Below are positions 44,793 to 52,971 of a stretch of 64,000 bases of DNA, piece by piece (the stretch's first letter is position 1; every line of letters begins with the position of its first letter). Under the pieces are notes generated by a model. The model did not search any database and was not told where the DNA came from. It saw only the letters and a program-made list of their open reading frames with translations. Source of the DNA: an uncultured Pseudodesulfovibrio sp. GTDB lineage: Bacteria; Desulfobacterota; Desulfovibrionia; Desulfovibrionales; Desulfovibrionaceae. The stretch covers positions 1,867,518-1,931,517 of the forward strand of contig NZ_OY782498.1 in assembly GCF_963677845.1 (NCBI RefSeq). Reading direction: 5' to 3'. The translations under genes and the position numbers were made by a program.

Positions 44793-44887
44793 AAAACTTG
44801 ACGAAAAGGGTGCCAACCAGGTAGGTCAAAGAAAGAAAAGGGAAACAACTGAAATACAGTTTTTTCCTTTATTTTAAAACACTTGAC
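44793..44887. promoter_or_regulatory. Candidate integrase arm sites, right end
   Basis: AAAACTTGACG (44793-44803), GTAGGTCAAAG (44821-44831) and ACTTGAC (44881-44887) repeat the words found at the left end (21972-22002). GTAGGTCAAAG is identical in 11 bases at the two ends. AAAGGGTGCC also occurs twice, near 44806 and directly at the attR core. Confidence 0.5.
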
Positions 44888-44911
44888 AATGTGACGCAAA
44901 ATAAAGGGTGC

Positions 44912-44932
44912 CGAATCTTCTCTTCGGCACCA
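44912..44932. repeat. attR core of the integrated element
   Basis: Direct repeat, identical in 21 bases, of the 3' end of tRNA-Leu at 21844-21864. The preceding GTGCC makes a hairpin of GTGCCGAA and TTCGGCAC across the core. Downstream, CAGTAAAGAACAAGGG continues as it does after tRNA-Leu copy 1 (8577 on), showing that the original tRNA 3' flank lies here. Confidence 0.9.
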
Positions 44933-44943
44933 GTAAAGAACAA

Positions 44944-44980
44944 GGGCTGTGACATACGTCGCAGCCCTTTTTCTTTTCTT
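44944..44980 (+). terminator. Original terminator of tRNA-Leu copy 2, displaced by the element
   Basis: GGGCTGTGAC and GTCGCAGCCC pair around ATAC and are followed by TTTTTCTTTTCTTTT. The sequence is nearly the same as the terminator behind tRNA-Leu copy 1, now 23 kb from its tRNA. From 44981 to 45295 is AT-rich sequence with TTCACGTGAATTCACGTGAA near 45184; no other gene is seen. Confidence 0.8.
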
Positions 44981-45184
44981 TTCTAACATCTCTACTCGTT
45001 TTGTATTTCTCAACGTAATTTAATCTTTCTGAGTCCCAAAAAAACAAATCATAAAAACATATTTCACTGCCGCAAGGGATGTCCCATCACCCTTGCTACG
45101 AAATCGACAAGATATTTCCGATTGATTAAAATCTTCACAAAAATCCATACAAAAACCATTCAAAAACAAATATTTAAGTCTATT

Positions 45185-45204
45185 TTCACGTGAATTCACG
45201 TGAA
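45185..45204. repeat. TTCACGTGAA direct/inverted repeat upstream of the autotransporter
   Basis: TTCACGTGAATTCACGTGAA consists of two adjacent copies of the palindrome TTCACGTGAA, about 95-110 bases before the autotransporter start. It is a candidate operator. Confidence 0.5.
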
Positions 45205-45295
45205 AACCCTTTGACTTGGTGACGTGCGTACAACATGGGATAGTAAGTGTAATTATTATATCACCATACTGAAAACATCATGTGAGTTTGTTCCA

Positions 45296-48200
45296 ATGCA
45301 CTTTCTCCCTTCTTGTCTGACACGATTTTTCTCCCACCTGTTCCTGCTCATGGTTTTATGCCTCGTTGCCCTGGCTCCGGCTTCGAACGGGCTTGCCGCT
45401 GATTTTGAAGTGACCAACCTGAATGATTCCGGGGCTGGGTCGCTTCGGCAGGCGCTCGCCAGTGCTGGCGACGGTGACAGGATCGTTGTTTCACCAAGTT
45501 TGTCCGGCACCATTACACTGGCGTCAGTGCTGCCGACGCTCAATTCAATCGAGTTCGTCAACGCGCAGGAGGTGAAGCTCTCCATGCCCAATGGAAATAT
45601 TAATAACCCTCCGTTGCTTGTCGCACGAGGCAAGACAATAGGCGGCACCCTTCCATCGACCATAACCCAGAAGGGAACGGGGCAGCTAACGGCCATACAT
45701 GGGGAAGGCGCACTGACCTTTGCCGATGAGATGTCATCCACGGTCTCGTCAACCTCGCTCGACAGCCATGCACTCGGCGTGATTACCATGAGTGATCTCA
45801 CTTTTGAGAAGGACATTTCAGGTTCCATTCTGGCGCAATCATCAAAAAGGACTAATGGGATATTCACTGGGGGACTTCTTTCGTTAAAAAGTCTGTCCGG
45901 TTCAATTACGTCAATTGGGAACTCCGGAGGGGGAATGGAGGGGGACTACGTAACCATTAGTGACGACATTTCTGGATCAATTATAGCCGTCTCTGATAGT
46001 CATGGTTATGGGATATATTCAGCTCACGACATAGACATTGGTTCCATTTCCGGCTCCATTTCCACGAGCACAAAAGGCTCGATAAGCAGGGGAATAATTG
46101 CATTTGATGGAAATCTAAACATCAACGGCCCGTTGTCGGGGGCGATTGTCGCTTCTGCCGGGGGCAGTGAAGCCTACAGTTTGTACTCCATGAAAAATAT
46201 GACGCTTGGTAATGTGTCCGGCGTCATTTCGGCGGATGCGAAAGCGGACATGGCTTTTGGAGTGGCCTGCGGGCAAGACCTGCTCATTGACGGTGACGTG
46301 TCCGGTTCTGTCTCTGCTGTTGCGGCGGGAAATCATGCCCATGGCTTTTCTTCAGGCCAGAGTACTGAGATAAACGGTGACATATCCGGTTCCATCTTTG
46401 CTTCGGCCAGCAGATCGGCGTATGCTTTTTCATCAGAAGGATTTACACTGAATGGGAGCATGTCCGGCTCGCTGGTCGCAACGGCAACCGGCAATGATGC
46501 TTACGGCATTGAATCAATAGATACCATGACGCTCAATGGTGTGCTTTCCGGTTCGGTTGAAACCACGGCACAAACTAGGGCGTATGGGCTGAAAGCAATC
46601 GATACAATGACTTTCAATAACGGGTTGACCGGTTCCGTGACTGCGGTTGCCCGTGACGATCTGGCTTACGGAATCTTTACGAGACAGGACATAGCCCTCG
46701 CCAATGGACTTTCGGGGACGGTCACAGCTTCGGCCGGAGGCGCAAACGCATATGGCTTATTAAGCCTGTATGGAAAGATTGACGGAAACGGCGGCCCTCT
46801 GGACATTTCGGGCACTGTTTCCGCCACTGCTCAAGGGCGGGCTGTGGCGATTTCCGCTCCTCAGGGAATGAATCTCAATGTCACCGGCTCGCTTCAGGCA
46901 GCAGACACCTCCGGGGGCGGTGAGGCGTATGTTATTCGGGCAGGAGGATATGATTGGAGAACGCAAAACTGGATTCCCGGTGGCGCAGTCAACGACACCA
47001 TCGTCCTCGGTAATGGCGCGAGCGTGGTCGGCAAGATCGATCTGGGCGGCGGCACTAATCTGCTAACTCTGGACGGTGCCGGTTCCCTGAACGGCGACGT
47101 AAGTAATATCACGACCATGACCAAGACCGGCGCGGGTACGTGGAGCACCAATGGCGAAATCAACACCAACGATCTTGCGGTGCAGGGTGGAACGCTGAAG
47201 GTGAATATTGCCCAGACAAATACGCCCACAGTGCAGGTGGCGAACAATTTCATCAACAACGGCGATGTCGCTTTTGCCCTCGAAGGGCTGGCACAAAGCG
47301 GACAATCCTTCACAGCATTAACCAGCGCAAACCTTTCCGGGACAGGCTCATATAGTACTAATTCCCTGTTGCTGAACGTGAGTATCGCCGGCAACAACGT
47401 CAACTTGACCAAAAAGAGCTATATGGATGTTGTTGACATGGGCAATGAAAACGCCGTTGCCATGGCCGCTGTACTTGATCCGCTCACAGCCACGGCTACC
47501 GGCGATATGGCGACGATTCTCGGCAAGCTCGATTGTTCCACTTCGCAGCAAGCCTTCAATGATAACTTGACTGAACTCGGCGGGGTTTTCTCTTCCGGCA
47601 TGACGACCATCAGCCTTGGGACAGCGCACCAGCTTTCCCTTGCCACTCAGACGCGTATGGCTCAGATGCGCGCCTATCAAATCATGCTGACACAAAATGA
47701 TGAATCTGCTGATCCCGAGGACCCGGAATCATGGCCCATGGTCGCAGCCAACGGCGATCTGGCCGGGCTCATGTCGCGCAAGCCAGATTATCAACCCAAT
47801 GGAATCCATTTGCGCGTGCTTGGCCGGACTGGCGATATGGAAAGCCATGGTGGCTACGACGGATATAATTACAACAGCGTCATTTTTTCCGGCGGGTATG
47901 ATCGCGTCCTCCGCGATGGCTTTCTTGCCGGTGTCAGTGGCGGTTATGCCAAAACGGACACGGATTACAAGGACTCAGGCGAAAGTGACTCCACTCTCGA
48001 TAGTTATTCGCTTGGAGTTTACGGGACTTGGTTCAAGAATCAATGGTATGTGGATGCAGTGCTTGCCGGAGCGTATAACCAATATGACATGGACAGGCGT
48101 CTCGCGGCTTTTGACAGAACGGCGACCTCCGATTCTTCCGGGTACACGGTGTCTGCCAAGAGTGCCGGAGGGTACCGGTTTGATATCAACGGTTACGGGC

Positions 48201-48622
48201 TGACTCCTACGGCCTCGTTGGAATACACACGTTTTCATCAAGACGGATATACGGAATCCGGTGCCGGAGCCGCTAATTTAAGTGTACCGGATGTGGACAG
48301 CAACTTTCTCGAAAGTGGACTTGGCGTAAAATTAGACCGCACATGGCACACCGATTTCGGTCAGATCATCCCGGAACTCTCGGCCATGTGGATGCATGAA
48401 TGGTTCACTCAGGACCGCGCTCTGACCGTGTCCATGACGGGTATGCCCGGCACCGTCTTCTCACAAACCACAGCCGAAACCGCGAGAGACGCCTACCGTT
48501 TCGGAGCAGGCGTCCGCGCCATCTATGATACGGACATGAGTCTCGCCCTGCGTTATCAAGGAGATGTAGAGGAACACGCAGCCAGCCACAGCTTGATGTG
48601 TGAAGCGCAATTCCTATTTTAG
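45296..48622 (+). CDS. Type Va autotransporter with repetitive passenger
   Basis: About 1108 residues from the ATG at 45296 (an upstream GTG at 45224 would give an extended signal sequence; neither has a good ribosome site). The signal peptide ends near APASNGLAA. The passenger begins FEVTNLNDSGAGSLRQALAS, resembling the CSLREA-type start of bacterial beta-helix proteins, and holds about ten imperfect repeats of roughly 25-35 residues with the pattern LSGSV-ATA-AYG (about 46100-46850). The C-terminal autotransporter barrel occupies about the last 270 residues and ends in the Phe typical of outer-membrane proteins (MCEAQFLF). It should display the passenger on the cell surface, probably for adhesion. 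It lies just outside attR. Confidence 0.87.
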   Translation: MHFLPSCLTRFFSHLFLLMVLCLVALAPASNGLAADFEVTNLNDSGAGSLRQALASAGDGDRIVVSPSLSGTITLASVLPTLNSIEFVNAQEVKLSMPNGNINNPPLLVARGKTIGGTLPSTITQKGTGQLTAIHGEGALTFADEMSSTVSSTSLDSHALGVITMSDLTFEKDISGSILAQSSKRTNGIFTGGLLSLKSLSGSITSIGNSGGGMEGDYVTISDDISGSIIAVSDSHGYGIYSAHDIDIGSISGSISTSTKGSISRGIIAFDGNLNINGPLSGAIVASAGGSEAYSLYSMKNMTLGNVSGVISADAKADMAFGVACGQDLLIDGDVSGSVSAVAAGNHAHGFSSGQSTEINGDISGSIFASASRSAYAFSSEGFTLNGSMSGSLVATATGNDAYGIESIDTMTLNGVLSGSVETTAQTRAYGLKAIDTMTFNNGLTGSVTAVARDDLAYGIFTRQDIALANGLSGTVTASAGGANAYGLLSLYGKIDGNGGPLDISGTVSATAQGRAVAISAPQGMNLNVTGSLQAADTSGGGEAYVIRAGGYDWRTQNWIPGGAVNDTIVLGNGASVVGKIDLGGGTNLLTLDGAGSLNGDVSNITTMTKTGAGTWSTNGEINTNDLAVQGGTLKVNIAQTNTPTVQVANNFINNGDVAFALEGLAQSGQSFTALTSANLSGTGSYSTNSLLLNVSIAGNNVNLTKKSYMDVVDMGNENAVAMAAVLDPLTATATGDMATILGKLDCSTSQQAFNDNLTELGGVFSSGMTTISLGTAHQLSLATQTRMAQMRAYQIMLTQNDESADPEDPESWPMVAANGDLAGLMSRKPDYQPNGIHLRVLGRTGDMESHGGYDGYNYNSVIFSGGYDRVLRDGFLAGVSGGYAKTDTDYKDSGESDSTLDSYSLGVYGTWFKNQWYVDAVLAGAYNQYDMDRRLAAFDRTATSDSSGYTVSAKSAGGYRFDINGYGLTPTASLEYTRFHQDGYTESGAGAANLSVPDVDSNFLESGLGVKLDRTWHTDFGQIIPELSAMWMHEWFTQDRALTVSMTGMPGTVFSQTTAETARDAYRFGAGVRAIYDTDMSLALRYQGDVEEHAASHSLMCEAQFLF

Positions 48623-48707
48623 AAAATACTGAATAAAAAAGCGCTATCGGCAGCGACTCTTTTGTTCGAAGCAAAAAAGACGACCACTCCTTCTCTTTGA
48701 AACCTAC

Positions 48708-48749
48708 ACAAAACAATAGCTGTGACAGACGTCGCAGCCCTTGTTTTGT
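48708..48749 (+). terminator. Long hairpin after the autotransporter gene
   Basis: Outer arms ACAAAACAA and TTGTTTTGT enclose inner arms GCTGTGAC and GTCGCAGC. The inner part is close to the hairpins behind the tRNA-Leu copies. It probably ends the autotransporter transcript, 86 bases past its stop. Confidence 0.55.
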
Positions 48750-48867
48750 GCGCCCCAAGTATTCAGCGACTCCACTGACACCGATATCTCTTCAAAAACA
48801 TATGTCTCAACATCTTAATAGTCTTTCTGCCGCATAATTTTCTGGTAAAAAGAGTTATCATCTACTA

Positions 48868-48894
48868 TTAACAATAGAGATAATCAGCCGATAC
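48868..48894 (+). promoter_or_regulatory. Possible sigma-28 promoter of the haem-motif MCP
   Basis: TTAA, 15 bases, GCCGATAC compares with the flagellar/chemotaxis consensus TAAA-N15-GCCGATAA. It lies 41 bases before the ATG. Two mismatches, so tentative. Confidence 0.4.
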
Positions 48895-48901
48895 TGATTA
48901 T
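48880..48901. promoter_or_regulatory. Inverted repeat upstream of the haem-motif MCP
   Basis: ATAATCAG and CTGATTAT form perfect 8-bp arms around CCGATA, overlapping the possible sigma-28 -10 element, so it could be an operator. Confidence 0.45.
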
Positions 48902-48934
48902 GTTTATTTCACAGAACCATACTATGGGGATAGG

Positions 48935-50740
48935 ATGTTTAAAGATCTCAGTTTAAAATGGAAAGTGATGTCCCTTGCTCTGGTCGGCCCCCTCCTTGTC
49001 GCCGCCATTCTTGCAGCGCAACAGGTAATCCAGATTCAAAACAGTGGCGAAAAAGACATTATCGACCAAAGTCGCGCTGTGGTACTCATGGCTGAAGCAG
49101 CCCGACAGGAGATGTCCAAAAAGTTGGAAATGGGTGTTATCATGCCCTTTGATCAACTGAAACATTCCAAAGCAAAAATAATTGAAGCGATTCCTGTCAT
49201 TACCGCCATCAAAATGGCAAAACGCCAATCAAATGAGCTCGATTTTCAATTCAGGGTTCCCAAAGTCAGTCCTCGAAACCCAGAAAATGCCCCTACCCCG
49301 CTAGAGAGCAAAGTTCTGGCCGAACTCAAAGCAAAGAATCTCACTGAAAAAATTCTGATCGAAGACAATCAAATCCGCTATTTCCGCGCCATTCGACTGA
49401 CCAAGGAATGCCTATACTGCCATGGAGATGCCAGAGGCGATGTTGACCCCACGGGCGGTATCAAGGAAGGCTGGAAAGTAGGTGAAATCCACGGCGCATT
49501 TCAAATCATATCCTCACTGGAAGGAGCAAAAGCAAACATTCTCAAGGCAGAGCTGTATACGGCAGGTGAGACACTGTTCATCTTGCTGCTCATTGGTTTC
49601 CTTGTTTGGCTTCTGGTCAAAAAGATCATCGTCAACCCGCTTTTCCGCATCCGTATCTTTGCGCAAAGCGTCGCTTCTGGAGAACTGGACGCCACCCCCG
49701 AAGGTGTTTTTTCAGCAGAACTTCGCTCTGTGAAAAACAGCATTGAAACCATGGTCGACAAACTCAAAGCCCAAATGTTTGAAGCCGCAGAAAAAAAGGA
49801 AGAAGCCGAAACGGCCAAAGGGAAGGCTGAATCTGCCATGGAAGAAGCCAAAGAACACGAGAGTACAGCGACAAACCTGCTGACCAAGATGCAACGTATT
49901 GCCCAAGATGCCTCAATCATTGTGGAGCAAGTCACTTCGGCCGCAGACGAACTCTCAACTCAGGCAGATCAGGTCAGTCAGGGCGCAGACGTTCAACGAG
50001 ACCGCACAACCCAAACAGCAACGGCCATGGAAGAAATGAACGCGACAGTACTTGAAGTCGCTCGCAATTCGGCCAGTTCAGCAGACTCAGCCGCCAATGC
50101 CAAAACACAGGCTCAAGAAGGAGCCGTTGTTGTCCGTGAAGCCACGACAGCCATTCGCGAGGTGCATGATCTTACAGCCACGCTCAAAAATTCCATGGGC
50201 AAACTTGGTGAACAAACTACCGATATCGGCCAAATCATGAATGTTATTGAAGACATCGCGGATCAAACCAATCTTCTTGCCCTAAACGCAGCAATCGAGG
50301 CCGCTCGGGCAGGCGAAGCAGGACGCGGATTCGCTGTCGTTGCTGATGAAGTTCGCAAATTAGCAGAAAAGACTATGGCCGCCACCAAGGAAGTAGGCGA
50401 TGCCATTCAGGCCATTCAGGACGGCGCGGCATCCAATATCAAAAGTGTGGACACCGCAGCCCTCGCAGTAGAACAGGCCACGGAACTTGCCAATCAATCT
50501 GGAGAATCTTTAGATCGTATTGTTTCCTTTGCCGATGAAACTTCCGGCCAAGTCCAATCCATTGCTACAGCAGCCGAAGAACAATCCGCAGCATCCGAAG
50601 AGATCAACCAGGCCGTCGACGATATCAACTTGATCGCTTCAGAAACCGCTGACGGCATGAATCAATCTGCCGAGGCAATCAATGAGCTGGCTCGACTCTC
50701 CAACGAACTCCGCCATCTCATCAAGGAAATGAACGAGTAA
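48935..50740 (+). CDS. Methyl-accepting chemotaxis protein with CxxCH haem-type sensor domain
   Basis: A 601-residue chemoreceptor. TM1 is at about 13-32. The periplasmic domain (about 35-200) resembles the Tll0287/DUF3365 haem-sensor fold and carries one c-type haem motif, CLYCHGD (Cys159, Cys162, His163). TM2 is at about 205-226; HAMP and a coiled coil rich in Ala/Glu follow; the signalling tip reads [21 protein letters not shown]. Periplasmic haem suggests redox, oxygen or NO sensing, as known for DcrA of Desulfovibrio vulgaris, though DcrA's domain may differ. It lacks the GFE(K/R)F tail of the other two MCPs, ending LIKEMNE. Confidence 0.92.
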   Translation: MFKDLSLKWKVMSLALVGPLLVAAILAAQQVIQIQNSGEKDIIDQSRAVVLMAEAARQEMSKKLEMGVIMPFDQLKHSKAKIIEAIPVITAIKMAKRQSNELDFQFRVPKVSPRNPENAPTPLESKVLAELKAKNLTEKILIEDNQIRYFRAIRLTKECLYCHGDARGDVDPTGGIKEGWKVGEIHGAFQIISSLEGAKANILKAELYTAGETLFILLLIGFLVWLLVKKIIVNPLFRIRIFAQSVASGELDATPEGVFSAELRSVKNSIETMVDKLKAQMFEAAEKKEEAETAKGKAESAMEEAKEHESTATNLLTKMQRIAQDASIIVEQVTSAADELSTQADQVSQGADVQRDRTTQTATAMEEMNATVLEVARNSASSADSAANAKTQAQEGAVVVREATTAIREVHDLTATLKNSMGKLGEQTTDIGQIMNVIEDIADQTNLLALNAAIEAARAGEAGRGFAVVADEVRKLAEKTMAATKEVGDAIQAIQDGAASNIKSVDTAALAVEQATELANQSGESLDRIVSFADETSGQVQSIATAAEEQSAASEEINQAVDDINLIASETADGMNQSAEAINELARLSNELRHLIKEMNE

Positions 50741-50757
50741 TACCACTCAGCAATGAT

Positions 50758-50794
50758 AAGGCGGAAGCTCTGCTACGAGCTTCCGCCTTTTTTT
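50758..50794 (+). terminator. Terminator after the haem-motif MCP
   Basis: Perfect 13-bp arms AAGGCGGAAGCTC and GAGCTTCCGCCTT with a 6-base loop, followed by a run of T. Confidence 0.92.
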
Positions 50795-50860
50795 AGGCTA
50801 CGCCATGGTTCTCTGTAATATTACAAGTTGATATTCCCTTCTGCCTTGTGTTCCTTGCAA

Positions 50861-50886
50861 TGTTTCACTAGGATTCATTATGAATC
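50861..50886. promoter_or_regulatory. TGTTTCA half-site and palindrome upstream of the regulator gene
   Basis: TGTTTCA (50861-50867) is followed by GATTCAT-T-ATGAATC (50872-50886), a perfect palindrome. Similar words occur downstream of the operon at 52673-52730. These lie 30-60 bases before the regulator start and may be autoregulatory sites. Confidence 0.5.
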
Positions 50887-50917
50887 GAATTGAACCAATC
50901 ATACCGGAACAATCACC

Positions 50918-52312
50918 ATGCCCATAGCTGATCCAACCGCGTTGATACACAGCCTGACAGACAAAAAAGGACTCGCCGCACTCCTTGATGTCCTTCCGCT
51001 TGGTGTTGCCATCATGGACACAGAAGGGACCCTGCTTGCTGTCAACAACACCTACGAAGACATCACGGGGGTTGAAGGGAAACAGGTCCTCGGCATGAAA
51101 TGTCTTCATGCCTTGCGGTGTGACTTCTGCATGAAGAACTGTCCGGTCATGACCGAATGGGAAGACCGAACTCCCCAGACCGTCGAAGCCAACATTCTCA
51201 ATCGCAGCAGAGAAAAGGTCTTCGTCAACCTGACTCTTGCCCCCCTCATAGGCGATGACAATACCATACAAGGTGTCATTGAAACCATCACGCCAAGCGG
51301 TGGCGGACCTCTTGACGAGGTGGCCGGCCATGTTCTGGGACTTGGTGAACTGGTTGGCCGAAGCCCCCAGGTCCGAAAAATCTTTTCCATGACGCCATCC
51401 ATTGCCCAAACTGATTCCCCGGTGCTTCTTACAGGGGAAACAGGCACTGGTAAGGACATGCTCGCTGAAGAAATTCATAACGAATCCGATCGTGACGGGC
51501 CATTCGTCAAAGTCAATTGCGGAGCACTCCCTGACCCACTCCTTGAATCTGAACTCTTCGGGCACAACAAGAACGCGTTTCCCGGGGCGGATCAAACCAA
51601 GCAGGGACGGCTACGAATGGCTCATGGTGGCACGTTATTCATCACCGAAATCGGCGATCTTCCCATGCGACTGCAAACAAAACTCCTTGCCTACATGGAC
51701 AATCACGTGGTGCGCCCCATGGGGTCCACCAAAGGAGTACGTACAGATGTTCGTATCATGGCAGCCAGCAACACAGATCTGGAAGAAGCCGTACGCAACA
51801 AAACATTTCGGCAAGACCTTCTTTACCGCCTCAATGTCATCCGCCTCCACCTGCCTCCCTTACGAGAGCGTGGTGAAGATTTGCTTTTGCTTCAAGACCA
51901 CTTTCTGAAAATGTTCCAACTTCGCTACAAGAAAAAAGTGGAACGGTTCTCCAAAAACGTAGACAACCTCCTTAAGTCATACACATTCCCCGGCAACATT
52001 AGGGAATTACGAAACCTCATTGAGTATGCCGTCAACTTTTGTGACACCCCAGTCATCCGCATGAGACATTTGCCGGGCTATATCCTGCACGGGCACGGAC
52101 TCCCGGAAAATCTTGTGACACCCCCGAGCCAACACCCTCACAACCCGGGCGAAGTCAGAACAGCACGCCCTGAACGATGGGAAGACGTTCAACGCAAGAT
52201 GATACTGGAAGCTCTGATCAAAACCGGCGGACGCAAGCAACAGGCAGCGGAACTCCTCGGATGGGGCCGCAGCACTTTGTGGCGTAAAATGAAACATTTC
52301 GGCATAGAGTAA
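50918..52312 (+). CDS. PAS-AAA-Fis regulator of sigma-54 type with degenerate GAFTGA and Walker B
   Basis: A 464-residue regulator. A PAS domain (about 18-125) contains a cysteine cluster C62, C68, C71, C75 that could bind an Fe-S cluster or zinc. The AAA domain (about 142-370) has an intact Walker A (GETGTGKD, 173-180). In the place of GAFTGA it reads NAFPGA (219-224), and in the Walker B the usual Asp is Thr (LFITEIGD, T243). The arginine-finger region FRQDLLYRLNVIRL is normal. A Fis-type helix-turn-helix ends the protein (QQAAELLGWGRSTLWRKMKH). GAFTGA contacts sigma-54, so classic sigma-54 activation is doubtful; TyrR is a known relative without GAFTGA that acts at sigma-70 promoters. A NifX-like gene follows after 5 bp. 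Confidence 0.9.
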   Translation: MPIADPTALIHSLTDKKGLAALLDVLPLGVAIMDTEGTLLAVNNTYEDITGVEGKQVLGMKCLHALRCDFCMKNCPVMTEWEDRTPQTVEANILNRSREKVFVNLTLAPLIGDDNTIQGVIETITPSGGGPLDEVAGHVLGLGELVGRSPQVRKIFSMTPSIAQTDSPVLLTGETGTGKDMLAEEIHNESDRDGPFVKVNCGALPDPLLESELFGHNKNAFPGADQTKQGRLRMAHGGTLFITEIGDLPMRLQTKLLAYMDNHVVRPMGSTKGVRTDVRIMAASNTDLEEAVRNKTFRQDLLYRLNVIRLHLPPLRERGEDLLLLQDHFLKMFQLRYKKKVERFSKNVDNLLKSYTFPGNIRELRNLIEYAVNFCDTPVIRMRHLPGYILHGHGLPENLVTPPSQHPHNPGEVRTARPERWEDVQRKMILEALIKTGGRKQQAAELLGWGRSTLWRKMKHFGIE

Positions 52313-52317
52313 ATACC

Positions 52318-52656
52318 ATGGAAAAAATTCTTATCCCCCTCACCGGCAACGAACTGGCTCCCAGGTTCGACATTGCCCTCGAAGTACTCATTGTTTCCGT
52401 TACCCGAGAGACAAGCGCCATGGGTAAAATCGATGAGAAAGTTGTCATTCTCGACACTCCCTCCAGTGAAGCCATGTATCGAATGGTCATGTCGGAAAAC
52501 ATCAAGACCATCATCTGTGCAGGCATTGAAAAAGAGATATTCGATTTCTTGCGACGCAAGCGAATCAGAATCATAGATAACGTCTGCGGCCCGGTCGATG
52601 CGGTTCTCGAAGCATATCTCATGGGGAACCTCTCTCAGGGACAAAACTACTACTAG
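52318..52656 (+). CDS. NifX/NifB-type dinitrogenase cofactor family protein
   Basis: A 112-residue protein of the NifX/NafY/MTH1175 family, with KILIPLTGNELAPRFDIALE at the start and NVCGPVDAVLEAYLMGNL near the end. Family members bind Fe-Mo or Fe-S cofactors or precursors. No nif structural gene is near. Its gene begins 5 bp after the stop of the PAS-AAA regulator, so both are made together; it may modulate the metal or redox state of the regulator's Cys cluster (inference). In Desulfovibrio similar proteins occur in the Orp/Mrp gene cluster with sigma-54 regulators. Confidence 0.85.
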   Translation: MEKILIPLTGNELAPRFDIALEVLIVSVTRETSAMGKIDEKVVILDTPSSEAMYRMVMSENIKTIICAGIEKEIFDFLRRKRIRIIDNVCGPVDAVLEAYLMGNLSQGQNYY

Positions 52657-52672
52657 ACAGTTTTTGTCCCAA

Positions 52673-52730
52673 ATTGTTTCATTATGAAACAATAGTCACA
52701 AGCCACAATGTTCTAAAATGTTTCATTGTG
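52673..52730. promoter_or_regulatory. TGTTTCA palindromes upstream of the CBS/DASS operon
   Basis: ATTGTTTCAT-T-ATGAAACAAT (52673-52693) is a perfect palindrome. A second inverted repeat CACAATG (52704-52710) and CATTGTG (52724-52730) encloses another TGTTTCAT (52719-52726). These sit 29-86 bases upstream of a sigma-70-like -35 box, a position suited to an activator. Probable binding sites of the regulator at 50918. Confidence 0.6.
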
Positions 52731-52758
52731 TTCTTGAACTTTTATTCACATAAGAGTC

Positions 52759-52787
52759 TTGACGCAAACAATGATTTACTATTTATA
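52759..52787 (+). promoter_or_regulatory. Sigma-70-like promoter for the CBS/DASS operon
   Basis: TTGACG (52759-52764), 17 bases, TTTATA (52782-52787). I saw no -24/-12 sigma-54 promoter in 52657-52971. Confidence 0.55.
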
Positions 52788-52971
52788 GGAATGCGAACCC
52801 TTTTAAATGCTCGGCCCGCGTAATGTTACGTAATGTGAAATTGGGGGCAATTTCAGGACTGACTCGTAAAAAGGTTCATCGGACACAAAAAAGCTCACTT
52901 GAAACATTCCATGACAAGGGAGGCAAGTGTGCATCAATGTGCAAACAATACTTCTCGGGAGGAAGGATTAC

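Noticed and set aside
44783-45013. 76-codon minus-strand frame across attR
   Set aside because: It runs through the att core and the tRNA terminator hairpin; the apparent coding is a by-product of those sequences.
45700-47000. Autotransporter passenger repeats as a CRISPR array
   Set aside because: The repeats are imperfect, in frame and protein-coding, with no constant spacers; no CRISPR array or cas gene is seen in the window.
50798-51595. 265-codon minus-strand frame opposite the PAS-AAA regulator
   Set aside because: It mirrors the codon pattern of the real plus-strand gene and covers the terminator and promoter region; no motif is seen.
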